A stretch of DNA of 64,000 nucleotides from Pomphorhynchus laevis (GCA_012934845.2 WNNJ02000225.1:369867-433866); one strand, 5' to 3'. Shown: positions 43,525 through 55,520, counted from the first letter of the stretch. Notes: generated by a model not told the origin, from the sequence alone. Numbers and translations: made by a program.

Positions 43525-43770
43525 CAAAAAAAAATGAAATAAAATTTTTAATCATAAAACCTTTATTTTTTAGTCATAAAAATCGAACAACCGGATTCTA
43601 TATGACTGGCTAAAAACAAAATGTATTTTTATTCGGCATTCAATTTTATCTTTACAAAACGACGAACGTAAATATACGCGTTTTTGAATATGAAATCATT
43701 TGCTATGAATAAGAAAGTTTAAAATCATCGTTTTAATATTTCACTTTATTTCATTAAATATTTCATTATT
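43525..43770. repeat. Direct repeat, left copy (right copy 48930-49165)
   Basis: Both copies have CCTTTATTTTTTAGTCATAAA, CGAACAACCGGATTCT, ATGACTGGCTAAAAACAAAA, ATATACGCGTTTTTGAATAT and ATTTCACTTTATTTCATTAA, with about 4% difference. They bracket 5.2 kb holding the satellite and the PLE fragments. Confidence 0.85.
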
Positions 43771-43780
43771 TTATTTTAAA

Positions 43781-44216
43781 GTATAAGATTTGAATTCACA
43801 TCAAAAGCTATTCTTTGGCAAAAATTTTAAGATACTAGATAGAATATATTACATTAAATTAAATGAAAAGTCGCACGATGCTTCGAATGATTAAAACGAT
43901 TTGAACTGCGCATGATGACCGTTGTGGTGCATATCTATCATAGATTTTGTCGCCACACTGTGAATTAGAATCGTAATTTCCAGAAAGATATTGGTTATTA
44001 ATGAATTCCAAAATTGAATAACTGCATTGGGTGCACAAGTTCATCTAAAATTGTGAAATCGAACTCATTAATGCTATCTTATGTTTTCATTTTTGAAAAT
44101 GTTACAAAAGTATAAGATTTGAATTCACATCAAAAGCTATTCTTTGGCAAAATTTTTAAGATACTAGATAGAATATATTACATTAAATTAAATGAAAAGT
44201 CGCACGATGCTTCGAA
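43781..44216. repeat. Tandem segmental duplication
   Basis: 43781-43888 matches 44108-44216 (CATCAAAAGCTATTCTTTGG, AAAAGTCGCACGATGCTTCG). 43889-44097 matches 43325-43525, the 5' part of the 43166-43474 ORF. Confidence 0.85.
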
Positions 44217-44219
44217 GAA

Positions 44220-44480
44220 AAGAAAAGCTTAAAATACGGTAACCTCGACAAGCGCCAATACGAATTAACTACTTTTGTAGTCGAAACCGTTGGTGTCTAC
44301 GTCCATCAGCAATGAAGTTCCTGGACTATCGTGGAGCGAGGCTATCTCTAAATACGGGGGAAAACGTGCATCACTTGGCTAATGCAGCGCCTTAGAACTG
44401 CCATACAACGGGGCAATCGGCATGCTTCAAGGAATCAACCCGAGAATTGACGCTCGAATTTTCTGTCATCTTTTCAATTT
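44220..44480. other. GC-richer single-copy stretch, no gene recognised
   Basis: 44270-44460 stands out from the AT-rich context (GTGGAGCGAGGCTATCTC, CAACGGGGCAATCGGCATGC). It does not give a long ORF or a tRNA or rRNA pattern that I recognise. Confidence 0.35.
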
Positions 44481-44769
44481 TATTTTTTATTTTATTTTTA
44501 TTCTTTCATATTTAATCGTTTAATTTTAATTTAGCGATAATGTAAATTATAAAAATTAACATGTCGTTTGTACTTTTTTATAAAAAAAATAAAACAGATT
44601 AAACAAAACTGATAACCTTTGCATTTTTAATTAAAATATTTCATCGAATAGACTTTCATTCAATGCCGATAATTTTATTCGATGATACGGTATTTTTAAA
44701 CATTTAAATTTAGTAGAAATTTATTTTTAAATTTATATTTCAAACAAAATATTAAAAAATAAATTAATC

Positions 44770-47000
44770 AACCGAATAATAACAGAATAATAACAGAATA
44801 ATATTAAAAATAAATAACAGAATAATAATAACAGAATAACAATAATAACAGAATAATATAAAAAATAAATTTAAACTGTTAGGGGAAATTTGTATAGATG
44901 GAAAATACACAATACTATTATTAATCATTAAAGTTTTTTATTAATACATTTTTTAAACTTGGGTATAATATTATAAATATTATAATAACAGAATAATAAC
45001 AGAATAATATTAAAAATAAATAACAGAATAATAACAGAATAACAATAATAACAGAATAATATAAAAAATAAATTTAAACTGTTAGGGGAAATTTGTATAG
45101 ATGGATAATACACAATACTATTATTAATCATTAAAATTTTTTATTAATACATTTTTTAAACTTGGGTATAATATTATAAATATTATAATAACAGAATAAT
45201 AACAGAATAATATTAAAAATAAATAACAGAATAATAACAGAATAACAATAATAACAGAATAATATAAAAAATAAATTTAAACTGTTAGGGGAAATTTGTA
45301 TAGATGGATAATACACAATACTATTATTAATCATTAAAATTTTTTATTAATACATTTTTTAAACTTGGGTATAATATTATAAATATTATAATAACAGAAT
45401 AATAACAGAATAATATTAAAAATAAATAACAGAATAATAACAGAATAACAATAATAACAGAATAATATAAAAAATAAATTTAAACTGTTAGGGGAAATTT
45501 GTATAGATGGATAATACACAATACTATTATCAATCATTAAAATTTTTTATTAATACATTTTTTAAACTTGGGTATAATATCATAAATATTATAATAACAG
45601 AATAATAACAGAATAATCTGAGAAATTTTATTTTCCTCACTTCCGCTTGTAAGCGATGGAGGTAGAAAATACAGAATATAACAGAATAATAACAGAATAA
45701 TAACAGAATAATATTAAAAATAAATAACAGAATAATAACAGAATAACAATAATAACAGAATAATATAAAAAAAATTTAAACTGTTAGGGGAAATTTTATT
45801 TTCCTCACTTCCGCTTGTAAGCGATGGAGGTAGAAAATACAGAATATAACAGAATATAACAGAATAATAACAGAATAATATTAAAAATAAATAACAGAAT
45901 AATAACAGAATAACAATAATAACAGAATAACAATAATAACAGAATAATATAAAAAAAAATTTAAACTGTTAGGGGAAATTTGTATAGATGGATAATACAC
46001 AATACTATTATTAATCATTAAAATTTTTTATTAATACATTTTTTAAACTTGGGTATAATATTATAAATATTATAATAACAGAATAATAACAGAATAATAT
46101 TAAAAATAAATAACAGAATAATAACAGAATAATAATAACAGAATAATATAAAAAATAAATTTAAACTGTTAGGGGAAATTTGTATAGATGGATAATACAC
46201 AATACTATTATTAATCATTAAAATTTTTTATTAATACATTTTTTAAACTTGGGTATAATATTATAAATATTATAATAACAGAATAATAACAGAATAATAT
46301 TAAAAATAAATAACAGAATAATAACAGAATAACAATAATAACAGAATAATATAAAAAATAAATTTAAACTGTTAGGGGAAATTTGTATAGATGGATAATA
46401 CACAATACTATTATCAATCATTAAAATTTTTTATTAATACATTTTTTAAACTTGGGTATAATATTATAAATATTATAATAACAGAATAATAACAGAATAA
46501 TATTAAAAATAAATAACAGAATAATAACAGAATAATAATAACAGAATAATATAAAAAATAAATTTAAACTGTTAGGGGAAATTTGTATAGATGGATAATA
46601 CACAATACTATTATTAATCATTAAAATTTTTTATTAATACATTTTTTAAACTTGGGTATAATATTATAAATATTATAATAACAGAATAATAACAGAATAA
46701 TATTAAAAATAAATAACAGAATAATAACAGAATAACAATAATAACAGAATAATATAAAAAAAATTAAACTGTTAGGGGAAATTTGTATAGATGGATAATT
46801 TACAATACTATTATTAATCATTAAAATTTTTTATTAATACATTTTTTAAACTTGGGTATAATATTATAAATATTATAATAACAGAATAATAACAGAAAAA
46901 TATTAAAAAGAAATAACAGAATAATAACAGAATAACAATAATAACAGAATTATATAAAAAATAAATTTAAACTGTTAGGGGAAATTTGTATAGATGAATA
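44770..47000 (+). repeat. 203-bp satellite derived from the PLE 2 3' end, about 10 copies
   Basis: Units begin ATTTTTTATTAATACATT at about 44930, 45133, 45336, 45539, 46020, 46220, 46423, 46623 and 46823. Each contains ACAGAATAATAACAG blocks and ends with a reading NKFKLLGEICIDG and a stop. That matches the PLE 2 C-terminus NKFKLFKWQIFMDG and a stop. At 45600-45860 the array is interrupted by two copies of a hairpin-forming insert (CCGCTTGTAAGCG with flanking TTTTCCTC/GGAGGTAGAAAA). Neighbouring units are nearly identical, so amplification is recent. Confidence 0.9.
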
Positions 47001-47099
47001 ATACATATAATAACGTAAAATAAAATAAATAAAATAAAATTATAAAAAATTATATTATAAATATTATAAATTATTATTTGTGTATAATTTACAAATTTG

Positions 47100-48055
47100 T
47101 AAATTTGTAAATTATATAAAGATATGAAATATATGTTTCGATACATTGATGATATATGTGTATTTAACTCTAATACTTTCTATTCAAAAGTCGAACAAAT
47201 TTATCCAGGTAACCTCATTCTTAATAAAACCAATATTAATGATAAAAAAGTATCATTAATGATAAACCAACATTAATAATATATCTAGATATGAGCATTA
47301 AATTAACATTAACTAAAACAACTATTAATTTATATCGTAAAGATGACATATTTAAATTTTATATTTTATTTTACTTTACCTCTAAAGTAAAATCGAACTA
47401 AAATTGTCAAATATATAAATAAATTAAGTGTACAAATTTATTAAGATAGCCTCATTCCTAGCAAAACCAATATTGATGATAAAGAAGGTATATATCCAGA
47501 TATGAACATTAAATTAACATTAACTAAAACGACTATTAATTTATATCGTAAAGATGACATATTCAAATTTAAACAATATAAATTTTATCTAAACAATATA
47601 AATATATGAAATATATGTTTCGATACATTGATGATATATGTCTATTTAATTCTAATAATTTTTATTCAATTAGTGAGCACATTTATCCAGAAAGCCTTAT
47701 TCTTAACAAAACCAATATTAATGATAAATAAGGTGTATATCTAGATATGAACATTAAATTAACATTAACTAAAACTATTATTAATTTATATCGTAAAGAT
47801 GACATATTTTAATTTACAAGAAACATATTTTTGCATGAGCATTCATGCATATCATATAATATAAAATATAATACATTAAATAATGAAATTTTAAGAATTG
47901 CAACAATATGTAATGATATTGGCTTTCTTCAAAATCATTTAAATAATTTAATAGATACATATTTTAAACGAGGTTACTATAAAAATAACATCAAACAGAA
48001 AATAGTAAAATATATAAATCAACAATAATTTAAAAATAAATTTAAAATCATTAGC
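47100..48055 (+). pseudogene. Reiterated PLE 2 RT C-terminal fragments
   Basis: Three overlapping pieces lie head to tail. At about 47115-47350 is KYMKYMFRYIDDICVFNSN and onwards. At about 47440-47585 is the NKTNIDDKEGIYPDMNIKL part only. At about 47590-48030 the piece starts again at KYMKYMFRYIDD and runs to IVKYINQQ. All have the catalytic YIDD or its downstream region, with stops. They end next to a sequence matching the satellite's PLE-derived tail. Tandem truncated copies are typical of PLE insertions. Confidence 0.8.
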
Positions 48056-48424
48056 GGAAAATTTTAATGAATAGATAAAATTAATAAAAATTAATTTGAT
48101 AGATAAACATTAATGTTTTTGTAAAAATTTTCATCAATTTTTGTAAAAATTGCAAAATTAGATAATTAATATAATTATTAAATTAGATAATGAATAATGA
48201 AAATAATTAAATAATACATCAATTAAAAAATAATTAATAATTAATAATAATTAATTTAATAATAAAATCATTTAAATAATTAAACAGATAGATATTTTAA
48301 AGGGTACTATAACAATACAATCAATGAGAAAATATTAAAATATAAGAAATAATCGAAGTATTATTAAAAATAAATTTAATATCTCAAGTGAAAAATATTT
48401 ATGGTTGGGCAGAAAATATTAGAT

Positions 48425-48625
48425 TCTGTTTGATTAAGATATTACTCAAGATGATTACATTACATCGGAGGAATCACATTACAAAAGTTAAATACATAAT
48501 GTGTATAAATTTGGCTTCCCTGTTAGAATAAGATATTACGCAAGATGATTACATTACAACGGAGTAATCACATTACATAAGGTTAAATACATAATGTGTA
48601 TAAATTTGGCTTCCCTGTTATGTTT
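48425..48625. repeat. 93-bp tandem duplication
   Basis: Two copies of AAGATATTAC(T/G)CAAGATGATTACATTACA-type sequence end in GTGTATAAATTTGGCTTCCC. They begin near 48437 and 48530. Just upstream, 48360-48410 resembles the PLE 2 coding end. Confidence 0.85.
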
Positions 48626-48929
48626 AATTACAGGAAAATAAACGATATCTGATAGTGGCTTCTGATGACGTCCGATCTAAATCATAATACTTAGTACATT
48701 ACCTGTTAATCAATTCATGCAAATTCTGGAAAAGAAAACTAATGAATTCATTAAAAAATTAATGATTAAATAATTTGAATTATAGAAAATCGGGAGATTC
48801 AGATATTTATATTTTTAAATAAATTATATTATAAAATTATATTTTAAAAATAATTATATTTTTAAAGATCAATAAAATATACGTATCATAAGTAGCTGAT
48901 ATGTAATTTAGAAATTCCAACTTTTGCTT

Positions 48930-49165
48930 TTTTAATCAAAAAACCTTTATTTTTTAGTCATAAATATCGAACAACCGGATTCTTTATGACTGGCTAAAAA
49001 CAAAATGTATTTTTATTCGGCACTCAATTTTATCTTTACAAATCGACAAACGTAAATATACGCGTTTTTGAATATGAAATCATTTGCTATGAACAAGAAA
49101 GTTTAAAATCATCGTTTTAATATTTCACTTTATTTCATTAAATATTTCATTATTTTATTACGAAT
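48930..49165. repeat. Direct repeat, right copy (left copy 43525-43770)
   Basis: See the left copy. After 49165 the sequences diverge. Confidence 0.85.
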
Positions 49166-49366
49166 TTAATTTGAAGATAAAATGATTAAAATAAAATATT
49201 ACTTGATTTTGAAAAGTTTATTTTAGTATAATTCTGCTTTAATACTTACAGCCATAATTAGAATCTAAATTATTACACAAAAAAGTATCAAATTGCATAT
49301 TTTTAGTTCAACAAGTCAATGTTGATAGCAAATGACACTTTGTTATTGTAGTGCGTTTACTACAGT

Positions 49367-49578
49367 CGAAGAAATATTTATCAAACAAAGAAAATGAAAC
49401 AGACGGAACTGAACCAATCAAGTATCTGAGCAAAATCATATTGTTTATATTAGATATTAAATACGAAAAAGATGTCCCGCCCGTGATATTCCTGTTGTGC
49501 GTATGCATATTAGTGTCGATCGCATTTTCACCGTCCAGATTATATCATAAATTTACAATTTTAGCACGCCTATGCTGA
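49367..49578 (+). CDS. Possible exon encoding a small membrane protein
   Basis: The open stretch has SKKYLSNKENETDGTEPIK and then a hydrophobic segment VIFLLCVCILVSIAF, and ends at TGA 49578. There is no in-frame ATG. TTACTACAG just before 49367 would be a good 3' splice site, so it would be a terminal exon. No family recognised. It is also open on the opposite strand, which lowers confidence. Confidence 0.3.
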
Positions 49579-49599
49579 ATATCGACAACAATAGATTTG

Positions 49600-51360
49600 T
49601 TTAGTAAGAATAAAGAGTAAATTAGAGTATATCAGCGTTTAGATCAATGCCTTAATGTAAAACAATAGCATGTAATGCTAAATCGAATTTGGGCAATTTG
49701 AAATTAAACAAGTTTTAATTTAACGTCTCGGTGCAAAGCGAACAAGTGATAAGTTAAATTTTTAAAATAATAACATTTGCGAATCATTGACACCTCTTGT
49801 TGATATAAAGATAAATTGATTAAAAGTTAGATCTAAATGTGGTTGATTTAATTGATTCATTTAAATTTCTATCAGCAAGTGAATGCAATTTAATTGGACT
49901 AATACTTAAAAAAATGTTAGTAATAATAAATATATATGATAATCACCGAAATGTTTACGCTTACTTTAAAATTGTAAACTGCTACTTAACGTGATCAAAA
50001 TGAAAATAGGTAGATTCTAAATTTGGTCAATTTTAATAAATAAAATATTAAATATGTTGTTTATAAAAACTAACATTAAAATATATGTAATTGTATAATG
50101 TTTTATGAAATCATTTAATAAATATATTACAAAACACAAAACGATATTAATTGAAAATAAATGTTAATTACCTGTAACTTGCCAATTTAACAATATACGG
50201 TAAGAACGATTTAAACTTAATGATTAATAGCAATAATATATCATCATGTGTTATATGATAATATTATTTTTATGAAAATGTTGTGTTAAAAAACAATGTT
50301 ACCCCAAATGTCAAAGTGCAAAATGAATAAAAGCATATTGTTAGTGAAATTTATTTTAACAAAATTGAATTGATTTTTCATAAGCAAATATTGTGACATA
50401 TCAATAAAAAATAAACATAAAATAAACTAATGAGTTTACAATTATGTAAATTTAATAATCACTTATTCAATAATTAATTTTATATTTAAGCACTCCTTAT
50501 TACATAGCAAACAACTTTAAAGTAAAACAATTAATGTATCACGCAAAAGACGTTATATGAATTAAACAATGTAGATAAGAATGACGTCATGGTATGAAGA
50601 AATGAATTTCATAAATCGTTGACTCACATTTTCATCAAGTTAATAGTTTGATGCATGGCTAAAATATGTTTGCAATTGAAACAACTGCTTCAAATAGCCA
50701 TATTCTGCAAAACCAAAAACGACTAAATATTAAAAGTTATCATTATACTTTGTCGTTACTTATTTATTCTACCCATTATCTTCGATCAAACAAAAAATTT
50801 AAGTTATTTTCAAATAAAATACTAAATGGTAATTTTAACTTTTATCTAATTCAATTTTAATTTTTTATCTAATTTATATACGAAGATTGCTCATCTGCCC
50901 TGGGATACCCAATTATGTATTCATAAATAAATCACTATGTTTTCATTACAAGGAGGCACAAACACAAGGCAGCATTCTATATATCCTCATCAAACCAAGA
51001 AACGTGTCTACCGTTTTCAAAGTTTGTTGTCACACATGATGACTCGACATACGTTGCTACTTTGAATATTGTGAGAATAATTCGGACACGAGATAGACGT
51101 GTCCAAAATAATTTGGACACGTCTATTTGATATTTTGATTTCTGAATCTATTGAAATTTCTTTCAAGGTTGTGGAGATTAATTTTTCAAACGAGTTAGCT
51201 GAAAACTATGATTATATTTATGTAGATTCCGAATTTCTGCTATTTGATAATAATAAATATCGTTTATAGGGAGCAGTCGCGAATACTTGAACAATGAGTA
51301 ATATATATAATACTTCAAACATTATATTATATATACTATAATTAATATTATATATACTAT
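49600..51360. other. AT-rich intergenic DNA, no gene seen
   Basis: Only short AT-biased ORFs. Around 51070-51120 is a small repeat of ATTCGGACACG/TTTGGACACGTCTA. Confidence 0.45.
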
Positions 51361-51366
51361 ATATAA

Positions 51367-51550
51367 TGAATTGTTGCTAAGTCACACGAGGTGACTTTCG
51401 CATTGAAAACCATCTACAGAATCCTTCCTTCATGATATCCAATTCCATACACCCTGTAGTCAGGGTGTATGGAATTGGATATCATGAAGGAAGGATTCTG
51501 TAGCTGGTTTTCAATGCGAAAGTCACCTCGTGTGACTTAGCAACTATTCA
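51367..51550. repeat. Near-perfect 184-bp palindrome
   Basis: The left arm 51367-51456 and right arm 51461-51550 are reverse complements with only two mismatches over 90 bp and a 4-base spacer (TAGT). The arms begin TGAATTGTTGCTAAGTCACA and meet at CACCCTG/CAGGGTG. There is no ORF. The high arm identity implies recent origin, active correction, or a read-assembly artefact. Confidence 0.95.
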
Positions 51551-51630
51551 TTACATAAATAAGCATCCATCAAAGGATCACCAGTCCCGATTTCAATCGA
51601 TCTTCATGATCTCAATCGATCTACATATAT

Positions 51631-51893
51631 ATATATTGTAAAAGTATCTTATTAACACCAATCAACAAAAAGTTTTAATATTCGAACGTTTCGGTTCTTA
51701 AACCTTCATCAGCATTGTAAGTAGTTAATATGTATAACAAGATAGTATAGTTAATATGTATAACAAGATAGTTTAAACTATCTTGTTATACATATTAACT
51801 ACTTACAATGCTGATGAAGGTTTAAGAACCGAAACGTTCGAATATTAAAACTTTTTGTTGATTGGTGTTAATAAGATACTTTTACAATATATA
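51631..51893. repeat. Large palindrome with a hammerhead-like core in each arm
   Basis: The arms meet at the 8-bp palindrome GTTTAAAC (51771-51778) and extend to ATATATTGTAAAAGTATC on the left and its complement on the right. The left arm has one extra tandem copy of about 27 bp (GTTAATATGTATAACAAGAT). On the plus strand the right arm has CTGATGA (51811-51817), A, GGTT-TAAG-AACC, GAAAC. The left arm has the same on the minus strand (51712-51688). This CTGATGAAGG...CCGAAACGTT block is common in PLE-related terminal repeats. No ORF. Confidence 0.9.
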
Positions 51894-51899
51894 AATGAA

Positions 51900-53355
51900 C
51901 GGTCCTACGAGGATCACACCCGAAAGTCCCATGCTAGATAACATATATATAATGTTTGAAGTATTATAGTAAACATATCAGTTAACCTTGTCCACATATG
52001 TTCTACTATATATAAATTATATAATGAATATTTTAACTTAAGATGTCCTCCAATTTAGATTTTAAAAACTAAGAGAAATAGTTGCATTATTAATATTATT
52101 GAAGTTCATTAATGAGTTTAATATGTACATTCATCGAAGCGTTATGATTCAATGCTATAGATGGTTACAGCAGGTTGGAATTCCACATTTTACTCCTTCT
52201 GACTTGTGGTTGAAAACGATATTTATGTTGTTAATTATAATGTTTTGATGAGTAAAGACTAGAGCAGCAATTATAAACGTTTCTGGTTTTGAATTTATCT
52301 GATTTTACAGAACTTTTAGCTTCGTCATTATACTAAAGACACGAATGAATTGAGGGCCCTCTATGTTTAAAAGCATTACTTAAAATACTTTAAGTATATT
52401 ACATATACTTTATATAAATTATAAACAAACACGGTTTTTCTTGTGTATTTGTTATTGTTTAAATTTAATAATCATTTATTTAATCAATCATTTTTTATTT
52501 TACTCAAATGTTCAAATATTCAGATCGATTATTAATTTAATATTGTAGCGGTCATTGTAAAAAGGATATTTCATAATTTTAATAGGAATTTCATCTTTTC
52601 TCTCGATTCTACTCTATTAACTGAAATATTCAATTATCTTAATGCTTAGTTGAATATTAAATATAATATTCGATATAATAATTGAATATTAAATATAATA
52701 TCAAAATTAATGTTTATCAAATAGTTGATATTTAAAGTACAATCTGTATGGTGCTTATATTTTTAAAAGATATTAAGCTGACTGCCCAAAAGAATTGAAA
52801 GATATTGATGAAGACCGATACCGAATTATGGACATGAAATCATTGTTGATGAAATACAGCCAAACTGGCTAATTAGTGATGCGTATAAAATTTAAATAAC
52901 TAAGCGACAATTGATCGTGATTGCTCAAATACATACACACTCGCTTTCTTTAATTACCTTAATATTGAAAAACTTCCATGTTTATCCTTAAAATTGAAAT
53001 CATCATTGTTAGTAGTTTAAAAATACCAAACAAGTCAACTGTGGTTCGACTCAACTTCAGTATATCGTTAATGTGAAACGATGACATATATCATTAAAGC
53101 TGTATTATGATTCGTCGATGATTCTGTGACTAAATTTATATTAAAATGCAAGTCTTTTATTAATAGCATTCTAATAAGAGCCTGAGAAATTTTATGATGT
53201 TTCGAATTGTCTCAAAATTGTAGTTTTATTGTAAATTGAAAATGATGCATTTTCTAAATTGAAAAATTAAAGCAAGTGAAAAATATGATAGTTAACAAAT
53301 GTGTCATACATGTAAATGTTGTAATTTCGCTAATATTGTTGAAATTTGATAGTTT
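51900..53355. other. AT-rich intergenic DNA, no gene seen
   Basis: No convincing ORF, repeat or structural motif was found. Confidence 0.45.
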
Positions 53356-53360
53356 TAAAA

Positions 53361-53590
53361 TGCACTTTATTAACACGAGAACCACAATAATTTATTTGAC
53401 GTTTCGGCTAATCTCAGTGACCCTTTTTAAAAATGTAGTTTACCCACACTAAAACAGTAATTATTAATTTGAAGTTTCGACCTAATCTCAATGACATTTT
53501 TATAGGCATTTTACCCACACGAGAACAGTAATAATTTATTTGACATTTTGGTTAACCTCAGTGATAAGGTAAAATGCCTTTAAAACTAAC
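53361..53590 (-). repeat. About 85-bp tandem repeat, three diverged units
   Basis: On the plus strand the units share TTTGACGTTTCGGCTAATCT, CAGTGACC, then a stretch ending TTACCCACAC(G/T)A. On the minus strand this reads CACTGAGATTAGCCGAAACG, a degraded CTGATGA...GAAAC block with stem AGATTAGCC-type pairing lost. Confidence 0.6.
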
Positions 53591-53649
53591 ACGAGCTGGG
53601 ACACGAATATAATTATATAATATTGTAGAAATTATTGTGGCCCTTGTTA

Positions 53650-54115
53650 AAAGATATAAAACATTCTTTAATTTAGCATCTGTGAGCTAAATTTCTTATG
53701 CTTGTGGCATGACTATTTAGAATTGCTCCCATTCTTGATACATTAGGACACTACTAATAGTATAGGTCGGTCTCATCAACTGCGGACCCAGAGTTTCATT
53801 TCACGTTTCGAGTAATATTACATGTTTAATCGCTACAGTAGGTGCTGATTAGATTTGAACTGAGGACGTCTGTATCGTGATTCATAATATACACGTCTGT
53901 ATCGTAATTCAACGTTACATACACTAGGCTGGCTGCTCCAGTGATGTAGATATACATTGCTGTATATTTCTTTTGGTAGGGGATCGTATTCTAACGATTT
54001 ATTAGAAATCTACCCTGTGTATGATCTGCTACTACTAATAGCATAGGTCGGTCTCACCAACTGCGGATCACGTTTCGAGTAATATTATATGTTTAATCGC
54101 TACACTAGTGCTGAT
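53650..54115 (-). repeat. SINE-like element, inverted copies of the 40.8-41.2 kb family
   Basis: The minus strand reads CAGCCAGCCTAGTGTATG (A box region), GATACAGACGTC, GTTCAAATCTAATCAGCACC (B box region), CTCGAAACGTGAAATG, GCAGTTGATGAGACC and ATGCCACAAGCATAAG. The order is the same as at 41 kb. The core has one change (TTGATGA). A second partial copy lies at 54015-54115. Confidence 0.75.
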
Positions 54116-54142
54116 TAGATTTCAACTCAAAACGTCTGCTTA

Positions 54143-54262
54143 ATTACTCTAAGAATTTTATTCATATAGACAGAAAGTGGTTTTAATGTACATTTAAGCG
54201 CACTACATATGAACCTAGGTTTTATTGGATTTTTATGTAATTTTGGATTCCAATATAATATA
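54143..54262 (-). pseudogene. PLE 2 RT fragment
   Basis: About 115 bp match 17645-17770 almost exactly (TTCATATAGACAGAAAGTGG, GAACCTAGGTTTTATTGG), the part of the RT around WNPKLHKNPIKPRFICSAFK. It joins AT-dinucleotide-rich sequence at 54262. Confidence 0.8.
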
Positions 54263-55367
54263 AGTATAGTTAATACTATAATACTACATATAATATATAT
54301 AGTATTATATATTATAATATAATACTAATATAGGTATACTTATAATTTTAAACGAGTGCGTCGTTTAAAATTTAGAAGAACAAAATAAAGTATATTGAGA
54401 AAGGAATGGGTATGGAAAGTTACAAGGCGGAAAGCAATGAGAAGACGATTTTGAACACGACGATAAATGGTGGGCAAATCGGATAAGCAAGATGGTGATA
54501 TGTATGATCAAACCGACGAAGATGGATGAGAATTCAGACGTCTGCGTTGACGATACGTTGTAATGGAATAAGAGTGGATATAGGTGAGTTGGAAAATAGA
54601 CTAAGACAGTAATCAAGTCTTGAGAAAATGAGAGAAGATATGAGAGTCATACAAGAAAGACAATTGATCAATCTACGAACTTGACGGAGGTTGCGGAGAA
54701 TCAATGTAGATGAGCATACTTTATCTCTAACGAAAGGTTTAAGTGAAAGTTAGTTTTCAAAATGGAAGCATAGGAAAACGAGATTATCAACGATAGGAAG
54801 AATTGTAAAATTTAATGATACGGAGGGGTGTTCTAAGCCGAGGCGTCGAAGAAGGATCCATATTATTTTGGATTAATTAGGATTCAAAGAAAGGCGAAGG
54901 AAAAAACAAAATATGTGTTAATTTGACTGTAAATTTGTAAGTATTAAGCGAAATATAAACTGATATAATATAATATAATTATAATTATAAAGTATAATTT
55001 ATTTTAAGTATAAATGAAAAGAATGAATTTAGTTTTTACCATTATTAATACACCAAGAAAGTCAAAGGTACATCAGCAAAATCTAAATTTTCACCGTAAC
55101 AAAACATGTATCACAAAATAATCAAAATTATAGATAATAACCGAATTTATTTCTATGGTAAAGAAATTTATGGCAACATAAATTAGTGAACTTTACAGTA
55201 TTATTTTAACATAATAAATTAATATTATTAATAATATTATAAATATTATTAATATTAATAATATTAAAACCAATAAGCGCGAAAAAGACTATGCGACGTG
55301 TATAGCACTTATCCGACATAAGATAATCTTCTCCCTTGTGCGATCAACATCTATGTGTCTTCGCAGT
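54263..55367. other. Intergenic DNA with a purine-rich strand, no gene seen
   Basis: 54380-54900 is strongly purine-rich on the plus strand. The 83-codon minus-strand ORF there (54365-54616) is cysteine/serine/phenylalanine-rich, as expected from antisense purine-rich DNA. No function assigned. Confidence 0.35.
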
Positions 55368-55520
55368 TTTCACCGGTTGGAGCACAGACAGCAAATCCAT
55401 TCGGGGATAACCAGTTATAGATCCTCTACGGATGGCTCAGCATTTAATTAATAGAGTTTTAAATTTAATATTTAATGATGATATTAGGGCCTATATGCGG
55501 GTAACCTTTTAATAATAATT
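55368..55520 (+). repeat. Dispersed repeat (first copy at 13.85 kb)
   Basis: Second copy of the CAGCAAATCCATTCG ... CTACGGATGGCT ... GATGATATTAGGGCC repeat, about 12% different from 13846-14000. Confidence 0.7.

Noticed and set aside
44928-46821. A series of 66-67-residue hydrophobic minus-strand ORFs, one per 203-bp unit
   Set aside because: They are the antisense of the satellite. Their sequence follows from AATAAC-type repeats and they sit on the strand opposite the PLE-derived reading.
44770-47000. CRISPR-like array
   Set aside because: Units of 203 bp are repeated as a whole with no unique spacers, and the context is animal DNA.
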